Shown piece by piece: positions 1-9,569 of a stretch of 64,000 bases of DNA. How positions within the stretch are numbered: the first letter of the stretch is position 1; each line of letters begins with the position of its first letter. The notes under the pieces are model-generated. The model searched no databases. It saw only the letters and a program-made list of their open reading frames with translations, and was not told the origin of the DNA. Source of the DNA: Chloroflexota bacterium (GTDB lineage: Bacteria > Chloroflexota > Dehalococcoidia > UBA2979); contig JAPONQ010000028.1 in the NCBI GenBank assembly GCA_026713865.1, positions 23,492 to 87,491 of the forward strand, written 5' to 3'. The position numbers and the translations under genes are program-made.

Positions 1-3000
1 CCCTCGACCCCGCTCTCCGCGGCGCGCGCGGCCGGGGCGGCGGCCGCCATATCGCTGTCCATCCCGCCCTGGCGCTCCGTCGGCGAGCGCGTCCACGCCG
101 TTCGGACGCCGAGCGCCCGCTCGCTCCAGAAGGTCTCCATGCCGTCGCGCCCCGACTCCTCGAGCAGCGAGAGCACGGCCTCGTCGACGATGGCGACCGA
201 GACGTCGGCGGAGACGCCGCGGCCGAGGTGATCTGTGACCTCGACCTCGTAGCGCACGGTCTCCCCCGGCGCGGCCCGATCCCGCTCCGGCTCCACCCGC
301 ACGTCGAGCCGCAGCGCATCCGTCGCCACCGGGAGGTTGACGTAGCCGATGCGGACGCGCGGGAGCGGATCCTCCTGGGTCGGCGGGCGGTAGAGCACGA
401 CGCCGACGTAGATGTTGGGGCGGTGTCCCGCCTCGATCGGGATGAGCAGCACCTCGCTGTTCGTCTCGAAGCGCCGGACCTCGCCCTCCAACACGCGCCC
501 GCGCTCGAGGGTGACCAGGCCCGTCACCCCGGCGAAGGGCGCGGGCACCAGCACGCGGGCGACGTCCCCCACCTCGTAGCGCTCGCGGTCCGGGACGAGC
601 GTCAGGATCTCGTCGTCGCTCACCCGCCACGGGGCGTGCCCGTCACCGCTCACCCACAGCGAGCGCGCCGAGCGCTGGACGCGCCCCTCCCCGTCGACCG
701 TCTCCGAGACGAGCCGGTAGCTTCCCGCCGCGGCGGGCGTGACCGAGACCGTCGCCTCGGCGTCCGCGCCGGTCGTGGCGGAGAGCGTCTCGACGGTGCT
801 CTCGCGGAGCTCGCTCCGGTAGCGGTAGTCGCCGTCCTCGGTCTTCTCGAGCGTGGTCACCCACTCGCGCCGGACGAGGCGCAGCTTGACCGGGCGCCCC
901 GGCGCCGCCCGGCCCGAGGTGTCGAGGGTGACGAGCTCAACCGCGAAGGGCTCTGCGGCCGTCGCGACCGACGACGCCACCGCGATGCCGGCGTAGACGG
1001 CGGCCGGGTGGACGGTGAGGGTGGTGCTGCCCGCCACCGCCTGCGCGCTGGCATCGGTCACGGTCGCGCTCACGGTGAAGAGCTGCGTCCCCTCGCCCTC
1101 ATCGAGCGCCGTGGGGATCTCGAAGGCGGCCGACCCCGCCTCGTCCGTCTGCGCGTCGCCCTCGGCGCGTAGCGGCGGAGTCTCGCTCCGGCGGTACTCG
1201 GAGAAGGAGTAGCGCTCGTAGCCCTCGGCCCGGAAGGCGGTGGGCGAGGAGAGCGCCCTCCAGCTGACCTCCGCCTCGCGGGCGGGGCCCCCGAAGAAGA
1301 AGGTCGCCCGCGCCTCCGCGGCGACGCGGTCGCCGGAGACGGCGGCGCCCGACGCCGTCTCGACCGCGACCCGGAGCTCGGGGACGCGGAACTCGGCCAC
1401 CGTGAAGTGCGCCCCGGCGACGAAGCGCCCGCCGGGATCGCTGAGCGTGAGCCGGTAGTCGCCGGTCGCGGCGTCCCCGGGGAGGACGAGCTCGCCCGCC
1501 AGGGCGCCGAGCTCGTCGACGGTGAGCGCCGACTCCTCCACCAGCTCGTAGCGCGGATCCCGGATCCGGAGCGTGAGGGAGGTTCCGGGCTCGGGCACGG
1601 CGTAGGAGGCGTCGTCGTCGGACCTGACGACCCCCTTGTAGAAGACCGTCTCGCCCGGGCGGTAGAGGGGGCGGTCGCTGTAGAGGTGGGCCACCGGCCC
1701 GGCGAAGTACCCGCCGACCGGGACTCCGGGGTCGAAGCGGTACTGCCCGGTCTCCCACCAGGTGAGCGCGACGCCGGTGCGCCCGCCGCCGTCGACGCGG
1801 ACGAGGTAGTCGCCGTAGGGGCGGTAGTAGGAGCCGCGCACGGGGGGGATGGCGAAGCGGGCGAGGCCGTCGGGGTCGGTGGACGCCCTCTGGACGGTGT
1901 CGCCGCCGGTCTCCCGGGCGTCCCCGGCGGGGACGGCGCTCACCTCGACGCCCGCGATGGGCTCCCCGGAGGCGTAGTCGAGCGCCCACACCAGCAGCTC
2001 GTCGTGGGCGTGCTTGGTCACGAGCGTGGTGTCGACCACGCTCACGATGAGGGTGCGCTCGATGTCGTCGAGCTCCCCCAACCCCTCCGGGAGCGCCGCG
2101 CGAGCGCCGGCCGGCAGGCTTTCGATCGGGAGCGGCTCGCTGTCGGGATCGTCCGCACTCGCGACCAGGAAATAGTGCCCCCCGGCGAGCCTCCCGCCGG
2201 CGTCGAGGGCGGCGGCGTGGATCGTCGCCGCGCCGCCTCGGGGGAGGGCCTGCGTCCAGTCGCGGATCGGGTTGGAGCCGGGCCGGAAGCCGCGGTCGAC
2301 GTAGCCCCGGCGCAACAGCTCCTGAGACTCCTCCCCGGAGAGGCGGTAGAGCCGGAAGCGGATCTCCTCGATGCGCCACGCGCGGTACTCCACGACCTGC
2401 CCGGAGCCCTCGGGGAGTACGGCGACGGCGCCCGGCGTGGTGAAGGCGATGTTCGCCGGGCGCTGCCGGGTGCTGAAGGAGAACTCGCGGGCCGGGAGGG
2501 CCCGCCCGCCGCGGTCGCGGATCCCCTCGGCGAGGCGCACGGTGTACTCGCTGTCGTACTCGAGCACCCCCCACACCGAGACGCCGGCGCCGCGGGCGTA
2601 GATGCGGTCCTCCTCGAGCACCTCGCCGTTGATGAAGATGCGGCCGGGGAAGGACTCCGGATCCATCGGGTTGTTGTAGGTGAGCCGGATGCCGCAGCAG
2701 TAGGCATCGGTCTCGCCGTCCTGGGGCGAGGTGGAGATGAGCCGGGGCGTATCGACCGCCCGGAAGCCGGCGGAGCGCCCCGAGCGCGTCTCTCCGCCGT
2801 CTGCGCCCCGCAGGCCGTCTCGGGCGACGACAACGTACGCGCCGCCGAGGGCGAGCGGGCCTTCGGGGATGAGCGTGACCGCGGTCGAGTCCGCGCTCCA
2901 CTCGTACGCGGCGCCGACCTTCTCTCCGGGAGCGCCGAGCAGGTCGGCTCCCGCCTCGACGGAGGCGCGCTCCGCCGGCCGTGCGGGGACGTCCACGGCC

Positions 3001-4232
3001 CCGGCGTCATCCTCGCGCGACCCGGGCTGGGGGGCGGCCTGCTCCGCGGAGGCGCGGTGGAGAGTGAGTCCCGACTCGACGGAGGCGCGGTCCATCGGCT
3101 GGTTGAAGGTGACCACCACGCGGGAGTCGGGCTCCACGTGGAGGGCGCCGTCCTGCGGCTCGAAGCTGCGGACGGTGGGCTGGATGGTCGTGAAGCTCCA
3201 CTCATAGTCGGCGCCGAGCACGCCGTCCGCAGCGGAGGTCAGCCCGGCCGGGATGCGGACCCGGTACTCGGTGTGCGGGCGCAGGTCGTCCGGGGTGAAG
3301 CGGTAGAGCGAGGTGTTGAGCCACTCGCCCTCGCCTGCGAGCGGCGGGTCGAACTCGAGCACTGCCGGCGAGCCCGCCTCCTGGAGCAGGGTGAGCGGCG
3401 CGACCGAGCGGCTGAACTGGACCAGGATGCGCCCGCCCGCCGGCACCTCCTCGTCGCCGTCTGCCGGGATCACGGAGACGACCTCGAGCCGGCCCTCGGC
3501 GGTGAAGTGGTGCGCGTGGCCGGCGACCAGGCCCGACGCCTCCGCGTCGAGGGAGACCTCGTAGCGCTCCCCGCGCGCCCACCCCGGGTAGTCCGGCTGG
3601 AAGAGGAGGGTGCGGTCGTCGAGCCAGGCGAAGGAGCCCGGAGCCTCGGGCTCGAAGGAGACCAGCGCGCGCGGATCCGCCTGGACGGGCGGGTGGCGGA
3701 AGGCGATGGTCAGGGCCGCCAGGCGCGGCACGTCGTCGCCGCCCGGCGAGACCGAGACGGCCTGCTCCTCCTCGGGGAGCGCGACGGAGAGCGTGACGTC
3801 GCCGTAGCGGTAGTGGCCTGCGGGGCTGACGCCGTCGTCGAGCGGGAGCTGGACCCGCCCCGCGTCGTCCCAGTCGCCCCCTGAGGAGCGCGCCCCGACG
3901 TGGATCCGGCGCGGCTCGGCGACGCGCTGCCAGACGCGGATCTCGACGCCGTCGACCCTGACGTCGCCGAAGCGCTCGTCGCGGTCGGCGGTGAGTCCCC
4001 GGTCGAGGTGGAGGCGGATGGTCCCCAGCGCGTCCCAGCGCCCCCCGGCGGGGCGCGCGCTGATATAGAGGAGCTCCGGGTCGGCCACGCCCTGCCACAC
4101 CCGCACGTCCACGTCGACCCGCACCCGGCCACCGCTCTCCTGAGAGGAGGCGGAGCCGGCCCCGGCGAAGAGCACCAGCGCCAGCAGCAGGGCGCCGGTG
4201 AGGGCGTGCCGTCGTGCTGCGCCCCGCCTCAC
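1..4232 (-). CDS. Alpha-2-macroglobulin family protein, C-terminus cut by window edge
   Basis: The frame opens at a GTG (4232) preceded by AAGGAG and stays open to base 1, about 1410 residues. It begins with a signal peptide (Arg-rich n-region, LLLALVLFAG core, cleavage near SASSQE). Residues about 30-140 are two copies of a VRVWQ/SARP/YRYGDVT module that recurs elsewhere in this window. Next come Big_5-like Ig segments (for example VVVTFNQPMD) and, near residue 850, the bacterial macroglobulin hallmark 'DRPLYRPGETVFYKG', followed by further MG domains and the conserved 'VAIVDEAVLSLLEE' segment near residue 1350. Bacterial A2Ms are envelope protease traps. The thioester region (CxEQ), which would decide trapping chemistry, lies beyond the window, so activity cannot be judged. 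The family call is secure. The leading modules are unusual and probably lineage-specific. Confidence 0.9.
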   Translation of the reverse strand, partial: MRRGAARRHALTGALLLALVLFAGAGSASSQESGGRVRVDVDVRVWQGVADPELLYISARPAGGRWDALGTIRLHLDRGLTADRDERFGDVRVDGVEIRVWQRVAEPRRIHVGARSSGGDWDDAGRVQLPLDDGVSPAGHYRYGDVTLSVALPEEEQAVSVSPGGDDVPRLAALTIAFRHPPVQADPRALVSFEPEAPGSFAWLDDRTLLFQPDYPGWARGERYEVSLDAEASGLVAGHAHHFTAEGRLEVVSVIPADGDEEVPAGGRILVQFSRSVAPLTLLQEAGSPAVLEFDPPLAGEGEWLNTSLYRFTPDDLRPHTEYRVRIPAGLTSAADGVLGADYEWSFTTIQPTVRSFEPQDGALHVEPDSRVVVTFNQPMDRASVESGLTLHRASAEQAAPQPGSREDDAGAVDVPARPAERASVEAGADLLGAPGEKVGAAYEWSADSTAVTLIPEGPLALGGAYVVVARDGLRGADGGETRSGRSAGFRAVDTPRLISTSPQDGETDAYCCGIRLTYNNPMDPESFPGRIFINGEVLEEDRIYARGAGVSVWGVLEYDSEYTVRLAEGIRDRGGRALPAREFSFSTRQRPANIAFTTPGAVAVLPEGSGQVVEYRAWRIEEIRFRLYRLSGEESQELLRRGYVDRGFRPGSNPIRDWTQALPRGGAATIHAAALDAGGRLAGGHYFLVASADDPDSEPLPIESLPAGARAALPEGLGELDDIERTLIVSVVDTTLVTKHAHDELLVWALDYASGEPIAGVEVSAVPAGDARETGGDTVQRASTDPDGLARFAIPPVRGSYYRPYGDYLVRVDGGGRTGVALTWWETGQYRFDPGVPVGGYFAGPVAHLYSDRPLYRPGETVFYKGVVRSDDDASYAVPEPGTSLTLRIRDPRYELVEESALTVDELGALAGELVLPGDAATGDYRLTLSDPGGRFVAGAHFTVAEFRVPELRVAVETASGAAVSGDRVAAEARATFFFGGPAREAEVSWRALSSPTAFRAEGYERYSFSEYRRSETPPLRAEGDAQTDEAGSAAFEIPTALDEGEGTQLFTVSATVTDASAQAVAGSTTLTVHPAAVYAGIAVASSVATAAEPFAVELVTLDTSGRAAPGRPVKLRLVRREWVTTLEKTEDGDYRYRSELRESTVETLSATTGADAEATVSVTPAAAGSYRLVSETVDGEGRVQRSARSLWVSGDGHAPWRVSDDEILTLVPDRERYEVGDVARVLVPAPFAGVTGLVTLERGRVLEGEVRRFETNSEVLLIPIEAGHRPNIYVGVVLYRPPTQEDPLPRVRIGYVNLPVATDALRLDVRVEPERDRAAPGETVRYEVEVTDHLGRGVSADVSVAIVDEAVLSLLEESGRDGMETFWSERALGVRTAWTRSPTERQGGMDSDMAAAAPAARAAESGVE

Positions 4233-4449
4233 GGGGGCTCCTTCCCGTGCCCGTCCCGGTAGTATCTACGCCGCCTGGCGGCCGAGCGTTCCCGGTCAGC
4301 CTACAGGGGCGCCTCGCGCCGGCGTTCCCGACCTTCCGTCACACCCCCTGCCCGCGGCGCGCCCCGTGGCGCGTCCTGAGCAGGGCCGGGCGTAGAATCG
4401 GGGCGCTCTCGCCGGGGAGCGAGCGGCCGCGCCCGGGAAGGATCGGCTG

Positions 4450-5448
4450 GTGTCCGCATCGTCTCCTGAGCCCCCACCGGCGTCCCGCCACGTTCCGCCC
4501 GGGCGCCGGGTCGCCGGACTGGCCCTGCTCGTGTCGCGGCGCGCGACGGCGAACTTCATCGACGCCGGCGCCTCGCAGATCGCGGCGGGCATCTCCTACT
4601 TCGCGCTGATCTCGCTGTTCCCGCTGGCGCTGCTGGCGTTCGCGGCTCTCGGCCTCGTGCTCCGGGACGCCTCCCTCAAGCGGCGCGTGATCGACGGGAT
4701 CGTGGAGAGCGTGCCCGTCCAGGCGCCGGCGGTCGAGGAGTCGCTCGCCGCCCTCGTGAGCGGCGGCGCCACCATCGGCCTGGTGGCGCTTGTGGCCACC
4801 GTCTGGACGGGGAGCGCCCTCGCCGCCGCGCTGCGAAAGGCGCTCAACACCATGTTCGCGGTGGAGCGCCCGCGGCCGCTGGTCCAGGGCAAGCTCCTCG
4901 ACGTCACCGTCGCCCCGGTGCTCGGGTTTTTGCTGCTGCTCTCGCTCGCGCTGACGACGGCGTGGCGTTTCGCGCAGGCCGAGGCGGTCGCCATCGGGAT
5001 CCTGCGTGCGCAGCCCCTCGTCTGGGAGCTCGGGGCCGCCGGGATCGCCGGCGCGATCAGTTTCCTCGCCTTCCTCTTCCTCTACTGGCTGCTGCCGAAC
5101 TCGCGGCTGCGCCTGCGAGACCTCTGGCCGGGGGCGCTGCTCGCCGCCGCGGCATTCGAGTTGGTCAAGCTCGGGTTCGCGGTCTACCTGGCGAACTTCG
5201 GCAACTACGACGTGATCTACGGCTCGCTCGGAGGGGTGATCACGCTCCTGGTGTGGGTCTACGTCAGCGCCAACATCATGCTCTTCGGCGCCGCCGTCGC
5301 GGCGGAGATCCCGCGATCGGTGCGGGGGGAGGATCGGCACACCGGCGATCGCGAGCGCGACGTGGGCTGGCGGGGGGCGGCGCTGCTGCTGCTGCGCGGG
5401 CTCTTCCTCGGGCCGGACGAGTCGCCGCCCCAGACGAGGCGCCGGTAG
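4450..5448 (+). CDS. YihY/BrkB-family inner-membrane protein
   Basis: This is a 332-residue protein starting at GTG 4450 behind a GAAGGA-type RBS. The family core 'AAGISYFALISLFPLAL' near residues 47-65 and the C-terminal 'YGSLGGVITLLVWVYVSANI' (its Gly-rich turn and membrane helix) are typical of the YihY/BrkB (UPF0761) family of six-helix membrane proteins. Family members have been linked to envelope integrity and were once mislabelled ribonuclease BN; no transport activity is established. The length is normal. It is transcribed divergently from the alpha-2-macroglobulin with about 220 bp between start codons, so that gap probably holds both promoters. Confidence 0.9.
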   Translation: MSASSPEPPPASRHVPPGRRVAGLALLVSRRATANFIDAGASQIAAGISYFALISLFPLALLAFAALGLVLRDASLKRRVIDGIVESVPVQAPAVEESLAALVSGGATIGLVALVATVWTGSALAAALRKALNTMFAVERPRPLVQGKLLDVTVAPVLGFLLLLSLALTTAWRFAQAEAVAIGILRAQPLVWELGAAGIAGAISFLAFLFLYWLLPNSRLRLRDLWPGALLAAAAFELVKLGFAVYLANFGNYDVIYGSLGGVITLLVWVYVSANIMLFGAAVAAEIPRSVRGEDRHTGDRERDVGWRGAALLLLRGLFLGPDESPPQTRRR

Positions 5449-5557
5449 CAGCGCGTGGCGGCGGGGTCGCGTGGTGGGGGCCTGTCGCGGACCGCGTGAG
5501 GGAGTCTGGTGCACCGGAGGGGCGCTCTGAGGCAGACCGGGTCCCCGGGCGCGCGGC

Positions 5558-5680
5558 GTGACGCGTCGTCGCTTTCTGGGGCTGCTCGCGGCGGGCGGGG
5601 CGGCTGCGGTGCTCGCGGCGTGCCTCGGAGAGGATGGCGGCGGCGAGCTGTCCGGGCTCGCCAAGGATCCCGGGCCGTAG
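5558..5680 (+). CDS. 40-residue Tat/lipobox peptide
   Basis: This short frame from GTG 5558 encodes a peptide that starts MTRRRFLGLLAAGG and continues to a lipobox (VLAAC, Cys22), then only about 18 residues before TAG at 5680. Twin arginines followed by a hydrophobic stretch and a lipobox indicate a Tat-exported lipoprotein signal. There is almost no mature domain, so it is either a genuine micro-lipoprotein or the surviving 5' end of a larger lost lipoprotein. The RBS is weak. The neighbour downstream is also a lipoprotein (solute-binding protein). Confidence 0.45.
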   Translation: MTRRRFLGLLAAGGAAAVLAACLGEDGGGELSGLAKDPGP

Positions 5681-5852
5681 AGCTGGCGAGCGGGAGGCAC
5701 CTGATGCACGGCTTCGCGCACTCGCCGCACGGCGGACGGGCCGCTCTCGGGTAGGAGAAGATCCCCCACGGGGTGCGGTAGGATCGCGACAGCACAGAGA
5801 CGATGTCTCATGCGTGCGCTCGACGCACTGTCCGCAACGAAGGGACGGCGAC

Positions 5853-7742
5853 ATGCCTGTCGGGGGGATGTGGCAGCGCGTGCTGCTCGTGGCGCTCACC
5901 GCGCTCCTGCTCGCAGCCTGCGCGGGCGACCCGGACGACGGCGGGGAGACGGCGGCCGTCCCCACGCCGGACGCTGCACCGACGGCCACCCCGGACGCCC
6001 TACCGGTCGGCGCCGATGCCCCGGGCGCCGATGCCTCGATCGTCGAGCAGCTCCGCGCGAATGCGGATGCCTTCTCCTACGACATCGGCATCCCCGGCGG
6101 GACCATCACCTCCGCCACCATCGGTGAACCCCTGACCTTTAACGGCGTGCTGGCCAACGACTCCTACTCCTCGGGCCTGCTCGGTTACCTCTACGAGGGG
6201 CTGACGGAGGTCTCGTGGCTGACCGACGAGGTCGAGCCGGCGCTGGCGGAGTCGTGGGAGCACTCGGACGACGGACTCACCTGGACCTTCCACCTGCGCA
6301 GCGACGTGCGCTGGCACGACGGCGAGCCGTTCACCGCGCGCGACGTCGAGTTCACCTTCAACCGCGTCATCTACAACCACGATATCCCGACCTCCGCCCG
6401 CGCCGCCTTCCACTTCCGCTACCTCGACGAGGCCGGCAACTGGCAGGAAGCGCCGATGACCGTCACCGCTGTGGGCGAGGACAGGGTGCGCTTCGAGCTG
6501 CCGGTGCCGTTCGCGCCGTTCCTGCGCTCGATGGGGACGTCCATCTACCCGCGGCACATCCTCGAGCCGCACATCGAGGCGGGAACGTTCGACGCGCTGT
6601 GGGACGTGGACTCGGACCCCTCCGAGGTCGTCGGCACCGGCCCGTTCACCATCGAGAGCTACACGCCCGGGGAGCGCGTGGTGCTGGTCCGCAACCCGGA
6701 CTACTGGCTCCGCGACGCCGACGGCAACGCGCTCCCCTACATCGAGCGCATCGTCCACCTGCTGGTGCCGACGATCGAGGACGACCTGGCGAAGTTCCGG
6801 GCCGGCGAGGTGGACTCGTACGGGATGCGGGGCCAGGACTACGCTCTGCTCGAGCCCGAGCAGGGGCGGGGCAACTTCACCGTCTATCGCCGCGGCCCGG
6901 CATTCGGGACCGTCTTTCTCGGCTTCAACCTCAACACCGGCTCCAACCCGGAGAGCGGCGAGCCGTACGTGGAGCCGGAAATGCTCGCCTGGTTCAGCGA
7001 GGTCGAGTTCCGGCGCGCCGTCGCCCACAGCATCGACAAGGCGCGCATCATCGACGAGGTCCAGCACGGGCTCGGCTATCCGCAGTGGGCGTCGATCAGT
7101 CCCGCCGCCGGCGACTTCCACAACCCGGACGTCCGCCGCTACGAGTACGACATTGAGCGCGCCAACGCGATTCTCGACGGCCTCGGCTGGATGGATGCCG
7201 ACGGCGACGGCGTGCGTGAGGACGCCGGGGGCACCCCTGTCTCCTTCAAGCTCGTCACGAATGTCGACAACGACGTGCGCGCGCGGGTCGCCGCCATCGT
7301 CGACGAGGGCCTCGACCGCATCGGCATCGATGCGCGGTTCGAGCCCATCGACTTCGGGGACCTCGTGGGGCAGCTGACCGCGACCTACGACTGGGAGGCG
7401 ATGATCGTCGGGCTCACCGGCGGCACCGAGCCGCACTTCGGGATGGCCGTGTGGCACAGCGGCGAGTCGCTGCACCTGTGGCACCCGAACCAGGAGCAGC
7501 CGGCCACCGAGTGGGAGGCCGAGATCGACGCGTTGTACATTGAGGGCAGCCAGGAGCTCAACCGCGAGCGGCGCATCGAGCACTATCGTCGTGCGCAGGA
7601 GGTCGCGGCCGAGCAGGTGCCGCTCATCTACACGACGCTCTCGGAACGCCTGAGCGCGGTACGCAACGTCTTCGGCAACACGACGCCGACCCTCTACGGG
7701 CTGTGGGACGTCCGGTACGTGTACCGGACGGACCTGAACTAG
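5853..7742 (+). CDS. ABC transporter solute-binding lipoprotein, SBP_bac_5 (peptide/opine type)
   Basis: A 629-residue protein starting at ATG 5853 with AGGGA seven bases upstream. The signal ends in a lipobox (LLLAAC, Cys23), followed by an acidic Thr/Pro-rich linker to about residue 60. The family signature is clear: 'TWTFHLRSDVRWHDGEPFT' followed by ARDVEFTFNR, then GTGPFTIESY and the later 'FRRAVAHSIDKARI'. SBP_bac_5 proteins capture oligopeptides or other solutes outside the membrane and hand them to DppBC-like permeases. No permease or ATPase gene lies nearby, so it is an orphan that must use components encoded elsewhere. The substrate cannot be predicted from sequence alone. Confidence 0.92.
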   Translation: MPVGGMWQRVLLVALTALLLAACAGDPDDGGETAAVPTPDAAPTATPDALPVGADAPGADASIVEQLRANADAFSYDIGIPGGTITSATIGEPLTFNGVLANDSYSSGLLGYLYEGLTEVSWLTDEVEPALAESWEHSDDGLTWTFHLRSDVRWHDGEPFTARDVEFTFNRVIYNHDIPTSARAAFHFRYLDEAGNWQEAPMTVTAVGEDRVRFELPVPFAPFLRSMGTSIYPRHILEPHIEAGTFDALWDVDSDPSEVVGTGPFTIESYTPGERVVLVRNPDYWLRDADGNALPYIERIVHLLVPTIEDDLAKFRAGEVDSYGMRGQDYALLEPEQGRGNFTVYRRGPAFGTVFLGFNLNTGSNPESGEPYVEPEMLAWFSEVEFRRAVAHSIDKARIIDEVQHGLGYPQWASISPAAGDFHNPDVRRYEYDIERANAILDGLGWMDADGDGVREDAGGTPVSFKLVTNVDNDVRARVAAIVDEGLDRIGIDARFEPIDFGDLVGQLTATYDWEAMIVGLTGGTEPHFGMAVWHSGESLHLWHPNQEQPATEWEAEIDALYIEGSQELNRERRIEHYRRAQEVAAEQVPLIYTTLSERLSAVRNVFGNTTPTLYGLWDVRYVYRTDLN

Positions 7743-7794
7743 TGCGGGGTCGCGGCGGCCATCGCGCCCCGGGCGTCCGGGGCGCCGTCTCCGC

Positions 7795-9066
7795 GTGCGC
7801 CCGCCGCACGAGACCCTGTTCCGGGACAGGGGCGCCTCCGGGTCCGCTCGGGTGAGGTCGATGGCCGCGGCAGCCGCGGCGCTCGCGTTCGTCGCGGCGC
7901 AGCCGTGGGGGCCGGCGCCCGCCGGCGCGCAGGAAGCTCCGGGCCAGGAGATGCGCGAGGTTCGCGTCGCCGCACAGGCGCTCGACGACGGCCGCGTCGA
8001 GGTGGCGCTCCAGGAGCGCGCCCCGGGCGCTGGCTGGAGCGAGCGGATTCTGCCGGCGCGCCGCTTCCTGCCGGCCGGCGCCGAGCCGGGCCGCTGGCTC
8101 TGGACCTCTACGGTCACTCTGGCCGGGGGCGAGTGGCGCATCACCGCGCGCAGGCACGCCGACGAACGCGTGGAGGTCGCGCTGCAGGCGCGGAGCGCCG
8201 GGGCGGGCGCCTGGAGCGACCGGCTGCTGCCCGAGCGGCGCTACCTGCCCGCCGGGCTCGGGCCGGGTCGCTGGCTCTCGTCGTCAGCGGTCACGATCGG
8301 CTCCGGGGCGCCGCAGGTCGTCTCGTTCTACGGGCACCCCGGCGTCAGGGAGATGGGCGTGCTCGGACACGGCACGCCCGCCGAGGTGGCCGCGCGCGTC
8401 GCGGCGTGGGCCGAGCGCTACGACGGCCTCAACGGTGCCCGCGGCGTCGTGCCCGCCTACCACCTGATCGTCGGCGTCGCACAGAACTGGGAAACGCCCG
8501 ACGGGATCTGGCTGCTCAGGCTCCCCGACGAGCGCATCGCCGCCTACGTCGAGGCCGCCCGCGAGCACGGCCTGCTGCTCTTCCTCGACACGCAGATCGG
8601 CTGGAGCGACCCGCTCGCCGAGGTGCGGCTGCTGGAGCCCTTCCTGCGCGAGCCCTTCGTGCACGTCGCGCTCGACCCGGAATTTGCGACCCGCCACCTC
8701 GGCGTGGCGCCCGGTGCCGCCGTCGGCTCGATCACCGGGGCGCAGGTGAATGAGGTGCAAGGCTACCTTGCCGGCATCGTCCGCGAGGAGAGCCTGCCCC
8801 CGAAGATCCTGATGGTGCACCAGTTCGCGGAGTGGATGCTTGGGGATCGCGACGCCATCGAGGACCAGGCGGCCGTCGAGCTCGCGGTAGACATGGACGG
8901 CTTCGGAGGAGCTCCCTTCAAGCTGCACGGCTACGAGCGCTGGGCCCTGACCGCGCCCTCGGAGCGTCCCGCCCTCAAGCTCTTCTTCGAGCACGATCTG
9001 CCCGTCATGACGCCCGAGGAGGTCCAGGGCCTCGATCGCCCGCCCGACATCGTCATCTACCAGTAG
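7795..9066 (+). CDS. Secreted protein of unknown function with two N-terminal repeat modules and an alpha/beta domain
   Basis: The 423-residue frame starts at GTG 7795; GTG 7852 or ATG 7861 would also give a signal peptide (AAAAALAFVAAQ... ending AGAQE). Two tandem modules of about 55 residues follow (VEVALQERAPG...GRWLWTSTVT, then VEVALQARSAG...GRWLSSSAVT). They look like distant relatives of the VRVWQ modules in other genes here. From about residue 175 comes one compact domain beginning 'VVSFYGHPGVREMGVLGHG', with 'VVPAYHLIVGVAQNWETPDG', LLLFLDTQIG, VHVALDPEF, KILMVHQF and a DIVIYQ end. This resembles, from memory, uncharacterised actinobacterial lipoproteins with a TIM-barrel-like pattern. 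The function is unknown. Confidence 0.8.
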   Translation: MRPPHETLFRDRGASGSARVRSMAAAAAALAFVAAQPWGPAPAGAQEAPGQEMREVRVAAQALDDGRVEVALQERAPGAGWSERILPARRFLPAGAEPGRWLWTSTVTLAGGEWRITARRHADERVEVALQARSAGAGAWSDRLLPERRYLPAGLGPGRWLSSSAVTIGSGAPQVVSFYGHPGVREMGVLGHGTPAEVAARVAAWAERYDGLNGARGVVPAYHLIVGVAQNWETPDGIWLLRLPDERIAAYVEAAREHGLLLFLDTQIGWSDPLAEVRLLEPFLREPFVHVALDPEFATRHLGVAPGAAVGSITGAQVNEVQGYLAGIVREESLPPKILMVHQFAEWMLGDRDAIEDQAAVELAVDMDGFGGAPFKLHGYERWALTAPSERPALKLFFEHDLPVMTPEEVQGLDRPPDIVIYQ

Positions 9067-9569
9067 GCGGGCAGGCGCACCGCAGGGCGACACGCCACCC
9101 GCGCCGCGCTCGCCGCGCACCAGGTTCTCGCCCCGCCCCGGCCTCCGCTGAGGCGCCCCGCGGCCTCGCCCCTCCCCGGTCGTCCTTCGGACGCCGGCAC
9201 AACGGGGTGTCGCCGACGGCCCGGGGAAGCCCTCTCGCGCCCCGCGCCGCCGTGGGTCGGCGGTCGAGAGCCTCGCGACAGGTCGCACGGCCCGGGTCGC
9301 CGTCGACTCGGTGAAGAGGGCAGCGTCGGTGAAGGAGAGGTACTCGGGACGCCCATCCGCGGATTGGCCGCGATCAGTGGATGCAGCGCTGCGTGCTGCC
9401 GGCTCGGGCTAGATGCCAGCGCTCATCCCCGCCCCGGAGGACGCCCCCGCCGGTCCCCGCGCGACGCCACCGTCGCGCGGGGTGGCCGGACCGAGGGGCG
9501 ACACAGTGCTGCGACATTTCATTCCTACCGTGGACAGCGTCAAGCAGATGTGCCGGGAAGGAGGAGGCA
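9067..9569. other. Intergenic region with a perfect 12-bp hairpin
   Basis: No gene is recognised in these 503 bases. At 9455-9482 there is a perfect inverted repeat, CCCCGCGCGACG / CGTCGCGCGGGG with a CCAC loop. It lacks a downstream T-run, so it is either a non-canonical terminator for the upstream gene or a leader structure about 90 bases before the next start codon. Confidence 0.5.

Noticed and set aside
1407..3884. 825-codon open frame on the plus strand opposite the alpha-2-macroglobulin
   Set aside because: It is the antisense of a clear protein family with motif 'DRPLYRPGETVFYKG'; the product is Arg/Gly/Asp-rich without domains. High GC keeps antisense frames open.
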